Shown here: positions 1-7,191 of the stretch, in pieces
How positions within the stretch are numbered: position 1 is the first letter of the stretch
How the letters are laid out: each line of letters begins with the position of its first letter
Assembly (NCBI GenBank): GCA_934654625.1
Contig: CAKUGM010000024.1
Coordinates: 1 to 23,963 of the forward strand
DNA from: an uncultured Collinsella sp.
Lineage (GTDB): Bacteria; Actinomycetota; Coriobacteriia; Coriobacteriales; Coriobacteriaceae
Direction: 5' to 3'
Length of the DNA: 23,963 nt
Made by a program: the position numbers and the translations under genes
Notes under the pieces: model-generated
The model's database searches: none
Told to the model about the DNA's origin: nothing
The model's input: the letters and a program-made list of their open reading frames with translations, nothing else

Positions 1-26
1 TGCTCTACCAACTGAGCCATGTCCGC
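1..26 (-). tRNA. tRNA gene, 5' part only (cut by window edge)
   Basis: Read on the minus strand, these bases form the start of a tRNA: a 7-nt acceptor strand GCGGACA, the TG linker, and a complete D-arm in which GCTC pairs with GAGC around AGTTGGTA. The anticodon and 3' half lie beyond the left edge, so the amino acid cannot be stated. A good promoter sits directly upstream, which supports a functional gene. Confidence 0.85.
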
Positions 27-38
27 TTGCGGGTTCTT

Positions 39-88
39 AATATACGCGATGCCGCGGGCGGGCGCAAGGATTATTTTGAAAAAGTTTT
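39..88 (-). promoter_or_regulatory. Promoter of the partial tRNA gene with UP-like element
   Basis: On the minus strand there is a -35 box TTGCGC (62-67), a 17-nt spacer and a -10 box TATATT (39-44), ending 12 nt before the tRNA. Just upstream lies the AT-rich stretch AAAACTTTTTCAAAATAA (71-88). The same stretch is found upstream of the other two tRNA promoters in the window. It resembles an RNA polymerase UP element. The match is visible by eye; function is inferred. Confidence 0.7.
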
Positions 89-116
89 TCACAGACCAAA
101 TTTCGATAGCGGTAGA

Positions 117-1079
117 ATGGCCGCGGTAGAACAATCTCGATGCCTGGACACGCCTTTGCTTCAGATCTTCATCCTCATACTCGCCGTCTATCTCATAGCG
201 CGCGGCATCATCTGGCTCGCGCAGCGTTACCACGACGCGCGAGGATGCGGCACATCCTTCAAAAACCTTCTGCGCGAAGGACAGCTCGATGCGAGCGTCT
301 ACGTCGACGCCGTCTGGTCGGAAGTCGAGCGATTCGGAAAGCGTCGCTTGCGCTCAAAGATCGCCAAGCGTCAGCGCAAGCTGATCAGGAGCGTTAAAAA
401 CGAACTGCGCGACTCGTATCTCAACGCTTGCACGCCGTCTCTGTATCAGTACGTCATCATCTTCCTCATTTCCTCCATCCTCGGCCTGCTGCTCGAGACC
501 ATCTACACGCTTGTCGTCTTTGGCGTGTTCGAAAGCCGCGCGGGACTGGTGTGGGGTCCGTTCTCCCCTCTCTACGGATGCGGGGCCGTTCTGTTGACCG
601 CCTTACTTTGGGGCGCACGCGACTGGCCCGCATGGAAGATCTTCTTTATCTCCGCCGCCGTGGGCGGCCTCCTGGAACAATTCACCGGATGGGCCATGGA
701 ACATCTGGCCCATGCGCAGTCGTGGACGTACCTGGGGCTGCCCGACCACATTTCGCAATGGGTGGCCTGGCGCTTCCTCGCCATGTGGGGCCTTGTGGGC
801 CTGGTGTGGTGCCGCGTGATTCTGCCAGAGCTGCTCTACCGCATCGGCGAGCCGACGACGGCACGCCAAGCGACCGTCGTCACCCTGCTGGCAGTCTTTA
901 TCATGCTCGACGCCGGTATGACCGTCGCATGCTTCTTGAGGGCAAGCGCACGCGCGGACGGGATTCCGCCCACAAATCCCGTCGATGTTTATTTGGACAC
1001 GCACTACGGAGACCGCTTTATGCAAGATAAATTCGAGAACATGCGCATTGGACAAGATCTTCCGCCTGCGCCTCGATAA
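117..1079 (+). CDS. CmpB-type putative ABC transporter permease (membrane protein)
   Basis: This is a polytopic membrane protein of about 320 residues. A first hydrophobic segment lies near residues 13-35. A charged, basic, probably cytoplasmic stretch follows to about residue 108. Several membrane segments then begin with the ETIYTLVVFG / GPFSPLYGCGA block, which is typical of the 'putative ABC transporter permease, CmpB type' family. No member of that family has a transport substrate I can name, and no ATPase gene is adjacent, so transport is unproven. The open frame continues upstream to a TTG touching the tRNA gene. I chose ATG117 because the upstream part covers the divergent tRNA promoter and gives non-protein-like sequence. 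The Shine-Dalgarno match before ATG117 is weak (GGTAGA), so the start is the least certain part. Confidence 0.75.
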   Translation: MAAVEQSRCLDTPLLQIFILILAVYLIARGIIWLAQRYHDARGCGTSFKNLLREGQLDASVYVDAVWSEVERFGKRRLRSKIAKRQRKLIRSVKNELRDSYLNACTPSLYQYVIIFLISSILGLLLETIYTLVVFGVFESRAGLVWGPFSPLYGCGAVLLTALLWGARDWPAWKIFFISAAVGGLLEQFTGWAMEHLAHAQSWTYLGLPDHISQWVAWRFLAMWGLVGLVWCRVILPELLYRIGEPTTARQATVVTLLAVFIMLDAGMTVACFLRASARADGIPPTNPVDVYLDTHYGDRFMQDKFENMRIGQDLPPAPR

Positions 1080-1129
1080 TGCAAAAGCGCAGGTAAATGA
1101 CTAATCGAACAACTTTATTCCAACGTTAC

Positions 1130-1180
1130 AAAACTTTTTTCAAAATAACGCTTGCATCAAGCCAAAGCCTTTTGTATATT
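1130..1180 (+). promoter_or_regulatory. Promoter of tRNA-Val with UP-like element
   Basis: The -35 box is TTGCAT (1152-1157) and the -10 box is TATATT (1175-1180), with a 17-nt spacer. The -10 box ends 32 nt before the mature tRNA. The AT-rich element AAAACTTTTTTCAAAATAA (1130-1148) sits immediately upstream. It is nearly identical to the element before the partial tRNA at the left edge. Confidence 0.8.
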
Positions 1181-1212
1181 ATTCCTCGCGCTGAACAGCG
1201 CACCCTGAATTC

Positions 1213-1287
1213 GGGCGTTTAGCTCAGGGGGAGAGCGCTTCCCTGACACGGAAGAGGTCACAAGTTCAAATCTTGTAACGCCCACCA
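1213..1287 (+). tRNA. tRNA-Val (anticodon GAC)
   Basis: All cloverleaf parts are present. The acceptor stem is GGGCGTT/AACGCCC and the D-arm is GCTC/GAGC. The anticodon stem CTTCC/GGAAG encloses the loop CTGACAC, which gives anticodon GAC. The T-arm ACAAG/CTTGT carries the loop TTCAAAT. The 3' CCA is encoded. The gene has its own promoter and terminator, so it is a single-gene transcription unit. Confidence 0.97.
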
Positions 1288-1295
1288 AGAATTGC

Positions 1296-1327
1296 AAGGC
1301 CGGAGACATCGTCTCCGGCCTTTTTCT
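1296..1327 (+). terminator. Rho-independent terminator of tRNA-Val
   Basis: A 12-bp perfect stem, AAGGCCGGAGAC/GTCTCCGGCCTT, with a 3-nt loop runs into TTTTTCTTT. It begins 9 nt after the tRNA CCA end. Confidence 0.92.
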
Positions 1328-1330
1328 TTA

Positions 1331-1364
1331 TGTAAATAGCGCGGGGTGAAATCAATCTCCCCGC
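1331..1364 (-). terminator. Possible terminator downstream of the STAS-HATPase gene
   Basis: On the minus strand, GCGGGG (1364-1359) pairs with CCCCGC (1346-1341), and two further inner pairs are possible. The hairpin is followed by a short, interrupted T-rich stretch (GCTATTTA). It lies about 100 nt past the stop of the STAS-HATPase gene and points towards tRNA-Val on the other strand. The U-tract is poor, so this is tentative. The rest of 1365-1461 shows nothing I can name. Confidence 0.4.
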
Positions 1365-1461
1365 CCCCTTAGCCTTTGAAGTTCGGCGACCGTAACGCCG
1401 CGCGTCGCGCCCCGTTTCCGCACGCGGCACAATCGATTGTCACTGAGAAGAATTCGAAGCC

Positions 1462-2202
1462 CTACAGCCCGTGTTCGTGAAAGAGCTTGACCAGGCGCAC
1501 CTGTGTACCGGGACGGTCGTCCCTGCGGCTCACCTCGACGTTGTCCACCAGCAGGCGCATGAGTCTGATACCGCGCCCACGCAGCTCGGAAACTTCCGGA
1601 GCATCCTTGTCGGCGATCTCGTATCCGCAACCGCAGTCGCGCAGGATCGTCACCACGCGGTCATCATACGCGGCAACCGTCATCGTGCAGCCGCGCGCGC
1701 CGTCCGCGTGATCGTATGCGTTGGAAAGGGCCTCCCCCACCGCCAGGGCATAATCGAATCGGTCGCCCTCGGACATGGGAAGCGTCGAGAGCATCTCTAC
1801 GATTCGATGACGGTAATACGACAAGTTTTCAATGCCCTCGACGATAGGAAGGCTCTTGCTCCACCACGGGCTCGCGTCGGGCGCGAGAATCGGCACCGCC
1901 GGACGCTCCGAAGAAGTGGCGTGCAAAGCCTCGGTCAGACGACCGATCTGCAAAAAGCGCATAACGTTCGGCGACACGTTGACCATCGAGAGCATGCCCC
2001 CACAGCGGCTGAGGGCCCGCGCGCTCGAGACAAGACAGGCTATGCCCGTGGAATCGACAAACGAGACGTTCTCGCAATTGATGATCACGCGCGGAGAGCC
2101 CAAGGCGATGAGCGTATCGATACGGCTGCGCAAGCCCGGCGCGGTGGAAATGTCGATATCCCCCGCGGGCGCCAGCACCGTTATGTCATTCCAGCCATTC
2201 AT
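1462..2202 (-). CDS. STAS domain fused to HATPase anti-sigma-factor-type kinase (partner-switch fusion)
   Basis: This 246-residue cytoplasmic protein has two regulatory halves. Residues 1-100 form a STAS domain (SpoIIAA/RsbV type) with the phospho-acceptor motif DSTG, Ser51 being the expected target. Residues 125-240 form an RsbW/SpoIIAB-like HATPase. Its N-box has Glu157 and Asn161, its G1 box is DCGCG (189-193), and its G2 box is GRGIRLM. All expected ATP-binding motifs are present. In classical partner switching these are two separate proteins: the kinase phosphorylates the antagonist and holds a sigma factor. Here they share one chain. The gene lies 73 nt after the SpoIIE-type phosphatase, which would be expected to dephosphorylate Ser51. 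No sigma factor gene is in the window, so the target is unknown. The ATG at 2202 is chosen because the nearer upstream ATG (2210) stops at once in its frame. Confidence 0.85.
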   Translation of the reverse strand: MNGWNDITVLAPAGDIDISTAPGLRSRIDTLIALGSPRVIINCENVSFVDSTGIACLVSSARALSRCGGMLSMVNVSPNVMRFLQIGRLTEALHATSSERPAVPILAPDASPWWSKSLPIVEGIENLSYYRHRIVEMLSTLPMSEGDRFDYALAVGEALSNAYDHADGARGCTMTVAAYDDRVVTILRDCGCGYEIADKDAPEVSELRGRGIRLMRLLVDNVEVSRRDDRPGTQVRLVKLFHEHGL

Positions 2203-2275
2203 ACGCTCATGGTTCCCCGGTTATCGACCCCCTAATCAATCAATCTGGAAGAAGGCCGGCAGGAACGATGCTCGG

Positions 2276-4648
2276 CTAGCGGCTGCAGCCCGCATCGAAG
2301 CGCAATGCAACCATGGCGACATCGTCCTCCAGCGCAGAGACGGCAAACGCATCAAGCGCCGAGAGCACGCGGCCGCACAGCCCGTCGATACCAGAAGACG
2401 CCTCACGCAGAAGCGTGTCGCGCAAGCGCTGCTCGCCAAAGAAATCGCCTGCGGGGTCTCGAGCCTCGATGGCACCGTCGGTGTACATGAAAAGGATGTC
2501 CCCCGGCGAGAACTCGAACGACCCAGCCTCGTAGCTCATGGTCTCGAACGCGCCGACAACGCCGGATTGCACGCTCATGAGCTCAATCTCAGCAGGCGAG
2601 ATGCCGCCCTGGGCGCCAGCACGCGAAGCACGCACGAGCATTGAAGGCGGATGCCCCGCCGAACAATAGGTCGCATAGCCTCGACGCAGGTCGATCTTTG
2701 CGATAAACATCGTCGCAAAGGTCTCGAGACGCGAGAACCCCATGAGCATGCTATTGAGCGAGCGCGCCATGCGCTGCGGCCCCATGCCCTCCCAGGCATA
2801 GGCCGAAAGCGCTGTTTTGACCAGGGCGGACATTGAGGCCGCCTCGACGCCCTTGCCCGATACATCGCCCAAGATCATGACCACGCGGTCATCCGGAAGG
2901 CGGATGAGCGTATAGAAATCCCCGCCCACCAGCGCCTGCTTGGTCGCCGAGGAGTACAGACAATCCGAAGTGATTCCCGGCACGACGGCAAGCGAGCTCC
3001 TCATTCCCGCCTGGAGGGTCTGCGCGATACGATGCTCGGATTCTTTCTTTCGCGCCCCTTGGGCGAACATCTCGAAGTCATGGGCAAGATGTACCAGATA
3101 GTCGTATTCAAGGTCGTCAATCGGCTCCTGAGAGGCGCTACGCAGGAGCAGGAACATACGATGAGGACGCTCTTCCCTGATCATCAGTCCCTCCGCCTCA
3201 TCGGCGTCTGGAGCCGCAGCGTCGTCCTCCGCGCCGAAATCCGCGCCGATATCGAAAAAGGCGCCCTGGCTGGGAAGGCCGTGGAGCGCAAGCCAACGTC
3301 CCGCACGAGAGTTCGCGTCGACGCGGACCACGCGTACATCGACCAAGTCGTCCGCCGTATACGTCCAGGCTCCGCGATGAATCTTTGCGTCGACCTCGGC
3401 CAGGGGGTCAACATAAGCCGCCGGCGCCACGGTCGAGAAGAACAGCTCGTCGATGCCGCCGGGTAGATTCACCCTGCTCCCACCGTCGAAATCAAGCACA
3501 TAGCGACCGCGCATATGATCGAAGAACAGCGGGCAAAGGCGGCACTTGAGCATACTCGTCATCTCGGCCGTAAGGCGAGGCCACATATCGCGCAGGTCTT
3601 CCGATCCGGTATAGGCCATATCCCTCATGCGATTGAGCGAGCGCGTCAGCTCATCGGATCTCTTGGAGCGGGCACTCGTTACCAGCCCCATAAGCTCGAT
3701 GGAAAGGTACTCACTTACGACTTCGAGCACATGCATGTCGTAATCGCGCGGAAAGCACGGACGCATCCAACCGAGCTCGATCACACCCAGCACCTGCGTG
3801 CCAAAGAAAACCGGCACCGCGATAAGCGTTTTGAACGCAGGCATGTTCTCGACATTCAGGCGCATGCTCGAGCGCGCATCCATGTCGTAAAACGTTCCCG
3901 AGGCAGGCCCCAGATCCTCGTCTTCGCCCGTGGCGGGCAAAACGTAAAAACGGCATGCACGCGACTGGCGCAACACGTAGGTGGGGATGCCGGCTCCATA
4001 CGGAATAAAATCGGGCACGTAGCAGTTTGCAAGCGAGCGAGAGAAGCCGCGAAGTTTGAAACCGCCGTTCTCGGCGATGTAAATCGTGGAGCCGCCCGCA
4101 TCAAGCGCACCGGAGAGCTTATTGAGCACGGTATCGAGAAGCGTGGGGAGGTCCTTGGACCCCACAGCGGACATGATGACCGAAAGCGTGCCCGAAAGGC
4201 GCTTATTCGCCGCCTGGAGCTCCGAGAGCAGGCGTTGCGTCTGACGGTCGTGCGCCGTCTGCTCCTCCAGGCTCTTGATGACTACGAGAACGCGCTCCGC
4301 ATGATGCTCATCCAAGGGAAAAAGATCGTGCCCGATCTTCAGTGCGCGAACATTCACGGGGACAAACGAGCCATCGGGCAACTTGAGCATAAGGCCGCAA
4401 TCGCGCGCATCGAGCGTGAACGGCATCTGGTGCCTCGAGGCGCGTTCAAAGGAGGTGCTGAAGAGCAGGTCCTTGATGTCGGTTCCCACGATATGCTCTC
4501 GGTCGTCGAGCGCCAAAGACGTCATCTGGCGATTAACATGCAAGATGGTGCCATCCTGAGCGCAAAGGGCAACAGCATCGCTCGTAACCTCGACCAGTCG
4601 AGCCAACTCGGCAAGATCGCCTTTTCCCAGTGATTCCATCGGACGCAC
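2276..4648 (-). CDS. PAS-GAF-SpoIIE (PP2C-type) serine phosphatase, RsbU/RsbP-like
   Basis: This is a soluble sensor phosphatase of about 790 residues. A PAS domain lies at about 10-125 and a short helical linker at 125-155. A GAF domain follows at about 160-330, then a long middle region of unclear fold. The C-terminal SpoIIE/PP2C domain starts near 570. Metal-binding acidic motifs are all present: GGDF (Asp577), GDVSGKG (Asp595), YTDG (Asp724) and EDDV near 775. Such proteins dephosphorylate STAS-domain antagonists in response to signals sensed by PAS/GAF. The next gene encodes exactly such a STAS protein, fused to a kinase. There is no membrane segment. The start is ambiguous: GTG4648 has AAGGA six bases upstream, whereas ATG4639 has GAGGTG six bases upstream. 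The two differ by only three residues. Promoter evidence is weak: TTGCGG, 17 nt, TATGGC lies just upstream. Confidence 0.92.
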   Translation of the reverse strand: MRPMESLGKGDLAELARLVEVTSDAVALCAQDGTILHVNRQMTSLALDDREHIVGTDIKDLLFSTSFERASRHQMPFTLDARDCGLMLKLPDGSFVPVNVRALKIGHDLFPLDEHHAERVLVVIKSLEEQTAHDRQTQRLLSELQAANKRLSGTLSVIMSAVGSKDLPTLLDTVLNKLSGALDAGGSTIYIAENGGFKLRGFSRSLANCYVPDFIPYGAGIPTYVLRQSRACRFYVLPATGEDEDLGPASGTFYDMDARSSMRLNVENMPAFKTLIAVPVFFGTQVLGVIELGWMRPCFPRDYDMHVLEVVSEYLSIELMGLVTSARSKRSDELTRSLNRMRDMAYTGSEDLRDMWPRLTAEMTSMLKCRLCPLFFDHMRGRYVLDFDGGSRVNLPGGIDELFFSTVAPAAYVDPLAEVDAKIHRGAWTYTADDLVDVRVVRVDANSRAGRWLALHGLPSQGAFFDIGADFGAEDDAAAPDADEAEGLMIREERPHRMFLLLRSASQEPIDDLEYDYLVHLAHDFEMFAQGARKKESEHRIAQTLQAGMRSSLAVVPGITSDCLYSSATKQALVGGDFYTLIRLPDDRVVMILGDVSGKGVEAASMSALVKTALSAYAWEGMGPQRMARSLNSMLMGFSRLETFATMFIAKIDLRRGYATYCSAGHPPSMLVRASRAGAQGGISPAEIELMSVQSGVVGAFETMSYEAGSFEFSPGDILFMYTDGAIEARDPAGDFFGEQRLRDTLLREASSGIDGLCGRVLSALDAFAVSALEDDVAMVALRFDAGCSR

Positions 4649-4716
4649 CTCGCATCCTTCGCAGCCATACGGTGGCCCACACGATACCGCAACATGGCGG
4701 GCAACAGGCCCGATAG

Positions 4717-4743
4717 GTAAAATAAAAGCCCCACAAGGAGGCT
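4717..4743 (-). terminator. Terminator of tRNA-Leu
   Basis: On the minus strand, AGCCTC/GGGGCT forms a 6-bp stem (one G-U pair) with a 5-nt loop, followed by TTTTATTTTA. It lies 12 nt after the tRNA-Leu CCA end and separates the tRNA from the phosphatase gene. Confidence 0.75.
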
Positions 4744-4755
4744 CAGAAAATTTGA

Positions 4756-4845
4756 TGGTGTCGGAGGCGGGACTTGAACCCGCATGACCGAAAAGTGGTC
4801 ACTAGCACCTCAAGCTAGCGCGTCTGCCAATTCCGCCACTCCGAC
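4756..4845 (-). tRNA. tRNA-Leu (anticodon GAG)
   Basis: This is a 90-nt class II tRNA. The acceptor stem GTCGGAG pairs with CTCCGAC, and CCA is encoded. The anticodon stem CTAGC/GCTAG encloses the loop TTGAGGT, giving anticodon GAG. The long variable arm TGACC/GGTCA is typical of tRNA-Leu. The T-arm is GCGGG/CCCGC with loop TTCAAGT. Confidence 0.97.
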
Positions 4846-4859
4846 TTGCGACAAGGAAG

Positions 4860-4911
4860 ATAATAGCCCAGACCCGTGAGAAGATGCAAGAACTTTTTTA
4901 AAAAGTTTTTT
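4860..4911 (-). promoter_or_regulatory. Promoter of tRNA-Leu with UP-like element
   Basis: On the minus strand the -35 box is TTGCAT (4884-4889) and the -10 box is TATTAT (4860-4865), with an 18-nt spacer. The -10 box ends 14 nt before the tRNA. The AT-rich block AAAAAACTTTTTAAAAAAGTT (4891-4911) is directly upstream. It is the counterpart of the elements at 71-88 and 1130-1148, though here it is a near-perfect palindrome. Confidence 0.78.
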
Positions 4912-4924
4912 GCTGAGTCGATTT

Positions 4925-5095
4925 ACGCAGGTCAGGTGGCTCATTTAAGTTTGAATAATGGCGAACGATAAGCTGAGAGCGACGTAAGCTATCCCCTCCC
5001 GACCGGCCCGACCCGGGGATTATCCCCTTCGCTGGTCCTCGCCGCTTCGCGGCTGCGGAATCGCTCAGGGGGTAATCCCCGGATCAGACCTGCGT
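4925..5095. repeat. 171-bp non-coding stretch with 9-bp inverted ends
   Basis: The ends ACGCAGGTC (4925-4933) and GACCTGCGT (5087-5095) are perfect inverted copies. The interval holds a strong nested palindrome near its right end and no convincing gene on either strand. It fills most of the gap between the tRNA-Leu promoter and the wall-protein terminator. No target-site duplication is visible at the ends. It may be a small non-autonomous mobile element or a REP-like intergenic repeat. A single copy cannot show which. Confidence 0.45.
5013..5082. repeat. 70-bp imperfect palindrome (REP-like)
   Basis: The outer arms CCGGGGATTATCCCC (5013-5027) and GGGGGTAATCCCCGG (5068-5082) pair over 15 bp with one G-U/T-G wobble. 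An inner hairpin, GCCGC-TTC-GCGGC (5041-5053), sits between them. There is no T-run on either side, so it is not a standard terminator. It would form a long cruciform or RNA stem. Confidence 0.65.
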
Positions 5096-5130
5096 TGAAG
5101 CGGTGTATGCCAATTATTCCTGACAGAAAT

Positions 5131-5169
5131 CAAAAACAAAGAACCCGCCCTCGGGTTGAGAGCGGGTTC
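5131..5169 (-). terminator. Terminator of the LPKTG wall-protein gene
   Basis: On the minus strand, GAACCCGC pairs with GCGGGTTC. An inner CTC/GAG extension follows after one mismatch. The hairpin is followed by TTTGTTTTTG. It lies about 37 nt after the wall-protein stop codon. Confidence 0.88.
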
Positions 5170-5205
5170 GAAAGTGCGTGGTTGCAACCAGTGCGAATCT
5201 ACAAC

Positions 5206-6907
5206 CTAGCCGCGGCGACGGCTGAGGCGAACGCCGGCGGCACAGACGGCGGAGCCGATGGCAAGAGCTGCTACGACGGCAGCAAAGGTGCTATCGCCCG
5301 TCTTGGGGAGGTTGCCCTTCTTGGTTGCTTTGGTGGGCTTCTTCGTGTCCGTAGGCTTCGTGGGCTCTTCCGGCTTAGGCTCGGGTTTTTGCTCGGGCGC
5401 GGCAACCGTGTAGGTAACCCTCGGGACCGGGAAATCGCTTGCCGACCCCTTGGCGCCGTTGCCGTCGACGGGGTACAGGGTTGCGCTCTCGTTGACCTTG
5501 AGGGTATGGGCGCCGGCCTCGGTGGGTTTGTTCACCAACACCTCGCTGTACGTAAGGACAACCGGTTTGGCAGGCACCGCGGCCTCGTTGAGCGTAAAGG
5601 TAAGCTTCTCGTTCTCCCCTGCCATGTACTTGAGGGTAAAGCGATAGGTGCCATCTGCACGCTTGCCAAAACCATAGGTGGTCTCGTCGATCTTCTCGGG
5701 CGTCAGGTCCTCGCCAGCGACATTCAGGCTGATCTTGTTGGCATCGTTCACGAAGTCGAAGTTGCTGCCAATCAGGTCCTCGACGGTCGAACCAGCAGCG
5801 ATCTTGTCGATAAGCTTGGCCTTGAGCTTATTGAAGTCGGTATCAAGCTGGCCGCTATTGGAATTCCTGGTGAGATACTTCAGGAAGACCTGGCCATCGA
5901 AGTCAGCAGCGTTCTTGTAGTAGACGTTCATGTCGTAACCGGCATTGACCATCGACTGGAAGGTGTCATCGGTGCTCCAGAAGGCAACATCAATATTGCA
6001 GGGAGCGGTTACATCAACGGGGATGGGATTTGTGGTGCCAGTGACATTGGCTGCTAAAGCAGTGTACTCGTAATCGTACTGAGCCCAGTTTTTCTCGGAG
6101 TTCTCGTACTGGCCGCGATAATAGGCGAGGTACTCACCAGGCTTCTCAGGGCTGGTCATGGCCTGCGAGAAGATAAAATTGCTACCGTCGGAGAACTTCT
6201 TCCAGGCGTTGTTGGTATGGTACTCGCGAGACTGCCACTCCCAAACGCCGCCCATCATGTTCCTGCCGCCTTCTACGCTGCCAAACGACCTCGTGTACGG
6301 CTTGGTGTAGTCGCCATTCTTGCAGTAGAGATACGTGGCGCCATCGCTAATCAAGATCACGTGCTTGTTTTCGGCCTTAACGGCAGTATCCGCATCAAGC
6401 ATGCTCTTGGCGGCAAGAAGGCCAGCATCCATGTTGGTGCCGGAGTGAACGCTCGAGTTCATCGCAGTCAGAATGTCATCATAGCCCGTAACGACATCGG
6501 TCAGCGGCTGCTTAATATTACCGACCTTATTAAAAAGGACCACGCCAACCTTGATATCCAAGCCATCGGTCTGGGCCTTTTCATTTGACCTGCTCCAGGA
6601 ATTCTTTGGCCTGCTTATAGATGTCCTTCTCAGCAGAAGCGCCCGACTTATCGAGGACGAACACGACATCCGCCGGCTCAGCCTCGCGCTTGCCCGGGAA
6701 CGAAAGCGTGACCTTCGTCTCCAGGTTCTCGTCGAGCTCGGTAGCCGTCTTTCGATTCTGCTCAAGAGCGGTCGCTTGATCAGTCGCCGGCGCATCTTCA
6801 GCAAACGCAGACACGGCGGGCGCAGACATGCCAAACACCAAAACCGCACTCACGCCAAGAGCAAAAGCGCGCATCAAGCTCCGCTTGAGCGATTCCAACA
6901 GTTCCAT
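5206..6907 (-). pseudogene. VWA-domain LPXTG cell-wall surface protein, split by a +1 frameshift
   Basis: Two adjoining frames together spell one secreted wall protein of about 566 residues. The first frame (6907-6581) has a signal peptide (basic start, hydrophobic core, cleavage near AVSAFA) and the beginning of a VWA domain with the metal-site motif DKSGAS. It stops at TGA 6581-6583. The second frame resumes at about 6582 with the rest of the VWA domain, including GTNMDAG and ISDGATY, the other metal-site residues. It ends in a proline/lysine/threonine-rich stalk, LPKTG, a hydrophobic helix and RRRG, the sortase signal. Dropping one A from the AAA at 6584-6586 joins the frames. ATG6907 has a strong Shine-Dalgarno sequence, GGAAGGAG. 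The family usually acts as pilus-tip or matrix-binding adhesins. It could be a true pseudogene, a phase-variable state or a sequencing error. The downstream frame is otherwise intact, which suggests a recent change. Confidence 0.85.
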
Positions 6908-7002
6908 ATATGCTCCTTCCACCACATTTTTGCCTGAACGCAACGGTCAAAAGGGCAGCCCGGAGACAGGTTGCAAGATCAACTGTTGGTTCTAGGGCGA
7001 TT

Positions 7003-7040
7003 TGTCACACTACTGTCACGCAGTGGTCCCAAATTGTCAC
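7003..7040. promoter_or_regulatory. Three phased TGTCAC direct repeats (PHO-box-like operator candidate)
   Basis: TGTCAC occurs at 7003, 7014 and 7035, spacings of 11 and 21 bp, so all three lie on one face of the helix. The first pair, TTGTCACACTACTGTCAC, has the 7+4+7 layout of the enterobacterial PHO box. The site lies about 95-135 bp upstream of the wall-protein start. No plus-strand gene follows it, so the wall-protein gene is the only obvious target. I could not pick a clear -35/-10 pair for that gene. The binding protein is unknown. Confidence 0.45.
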
Positions 7041-7140
7041 GCATATCATATGACTCGAAGCAAGCGCCTTTTGGCTCATTTCTGCAAACGAGCCCCATGC
7101 TTACTCGGAGCGCAGCTCCATTATGCATCTTTGACCCATA

Positions 7141-7179
7141 AAACAAAAAGACCCGCACGGAACAGTGTCCATGCGGGTC
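7141..7179 (-). terminator. Terminator at the end of the opp operon
   Basis: On the minus strand, GACCCGCATGG pairs with CCGTGCGGGTC (10 pairs plus one wobble), with an 8-nt loop, followed by TTTTTGTTT. It begins 12 nt past the oppF stop. Confidence 0.93.
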
Positions 7180-7191
7180 CAAAAGGGGCGC

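Noticed and set aside
4891..4911. The AAAAAACTTTTTAAAAAAGTT palindrome as a terminator for a gene on either side
   Set aside because: It is AT-only in the stem, lies just upstream of a good tRNA -35 box, and matches elements at the two other tRNA promoters.
5095..6057. 320-codon plus-strand frame across the end of the wall-protein gene
   Set aside because: It runs through the palindrome and the terminator and is antisense to the LPKTG coding region; no domain is visible.
6581..6586. Programmed +1 frameshift in the wall-protein gene
   Set aside because: The site reads AAA TGA. A +1 slip would place the Lys tRNA on AAT, a poor match, and no prfB-like stimulator is evident. A simple indel is more likely.
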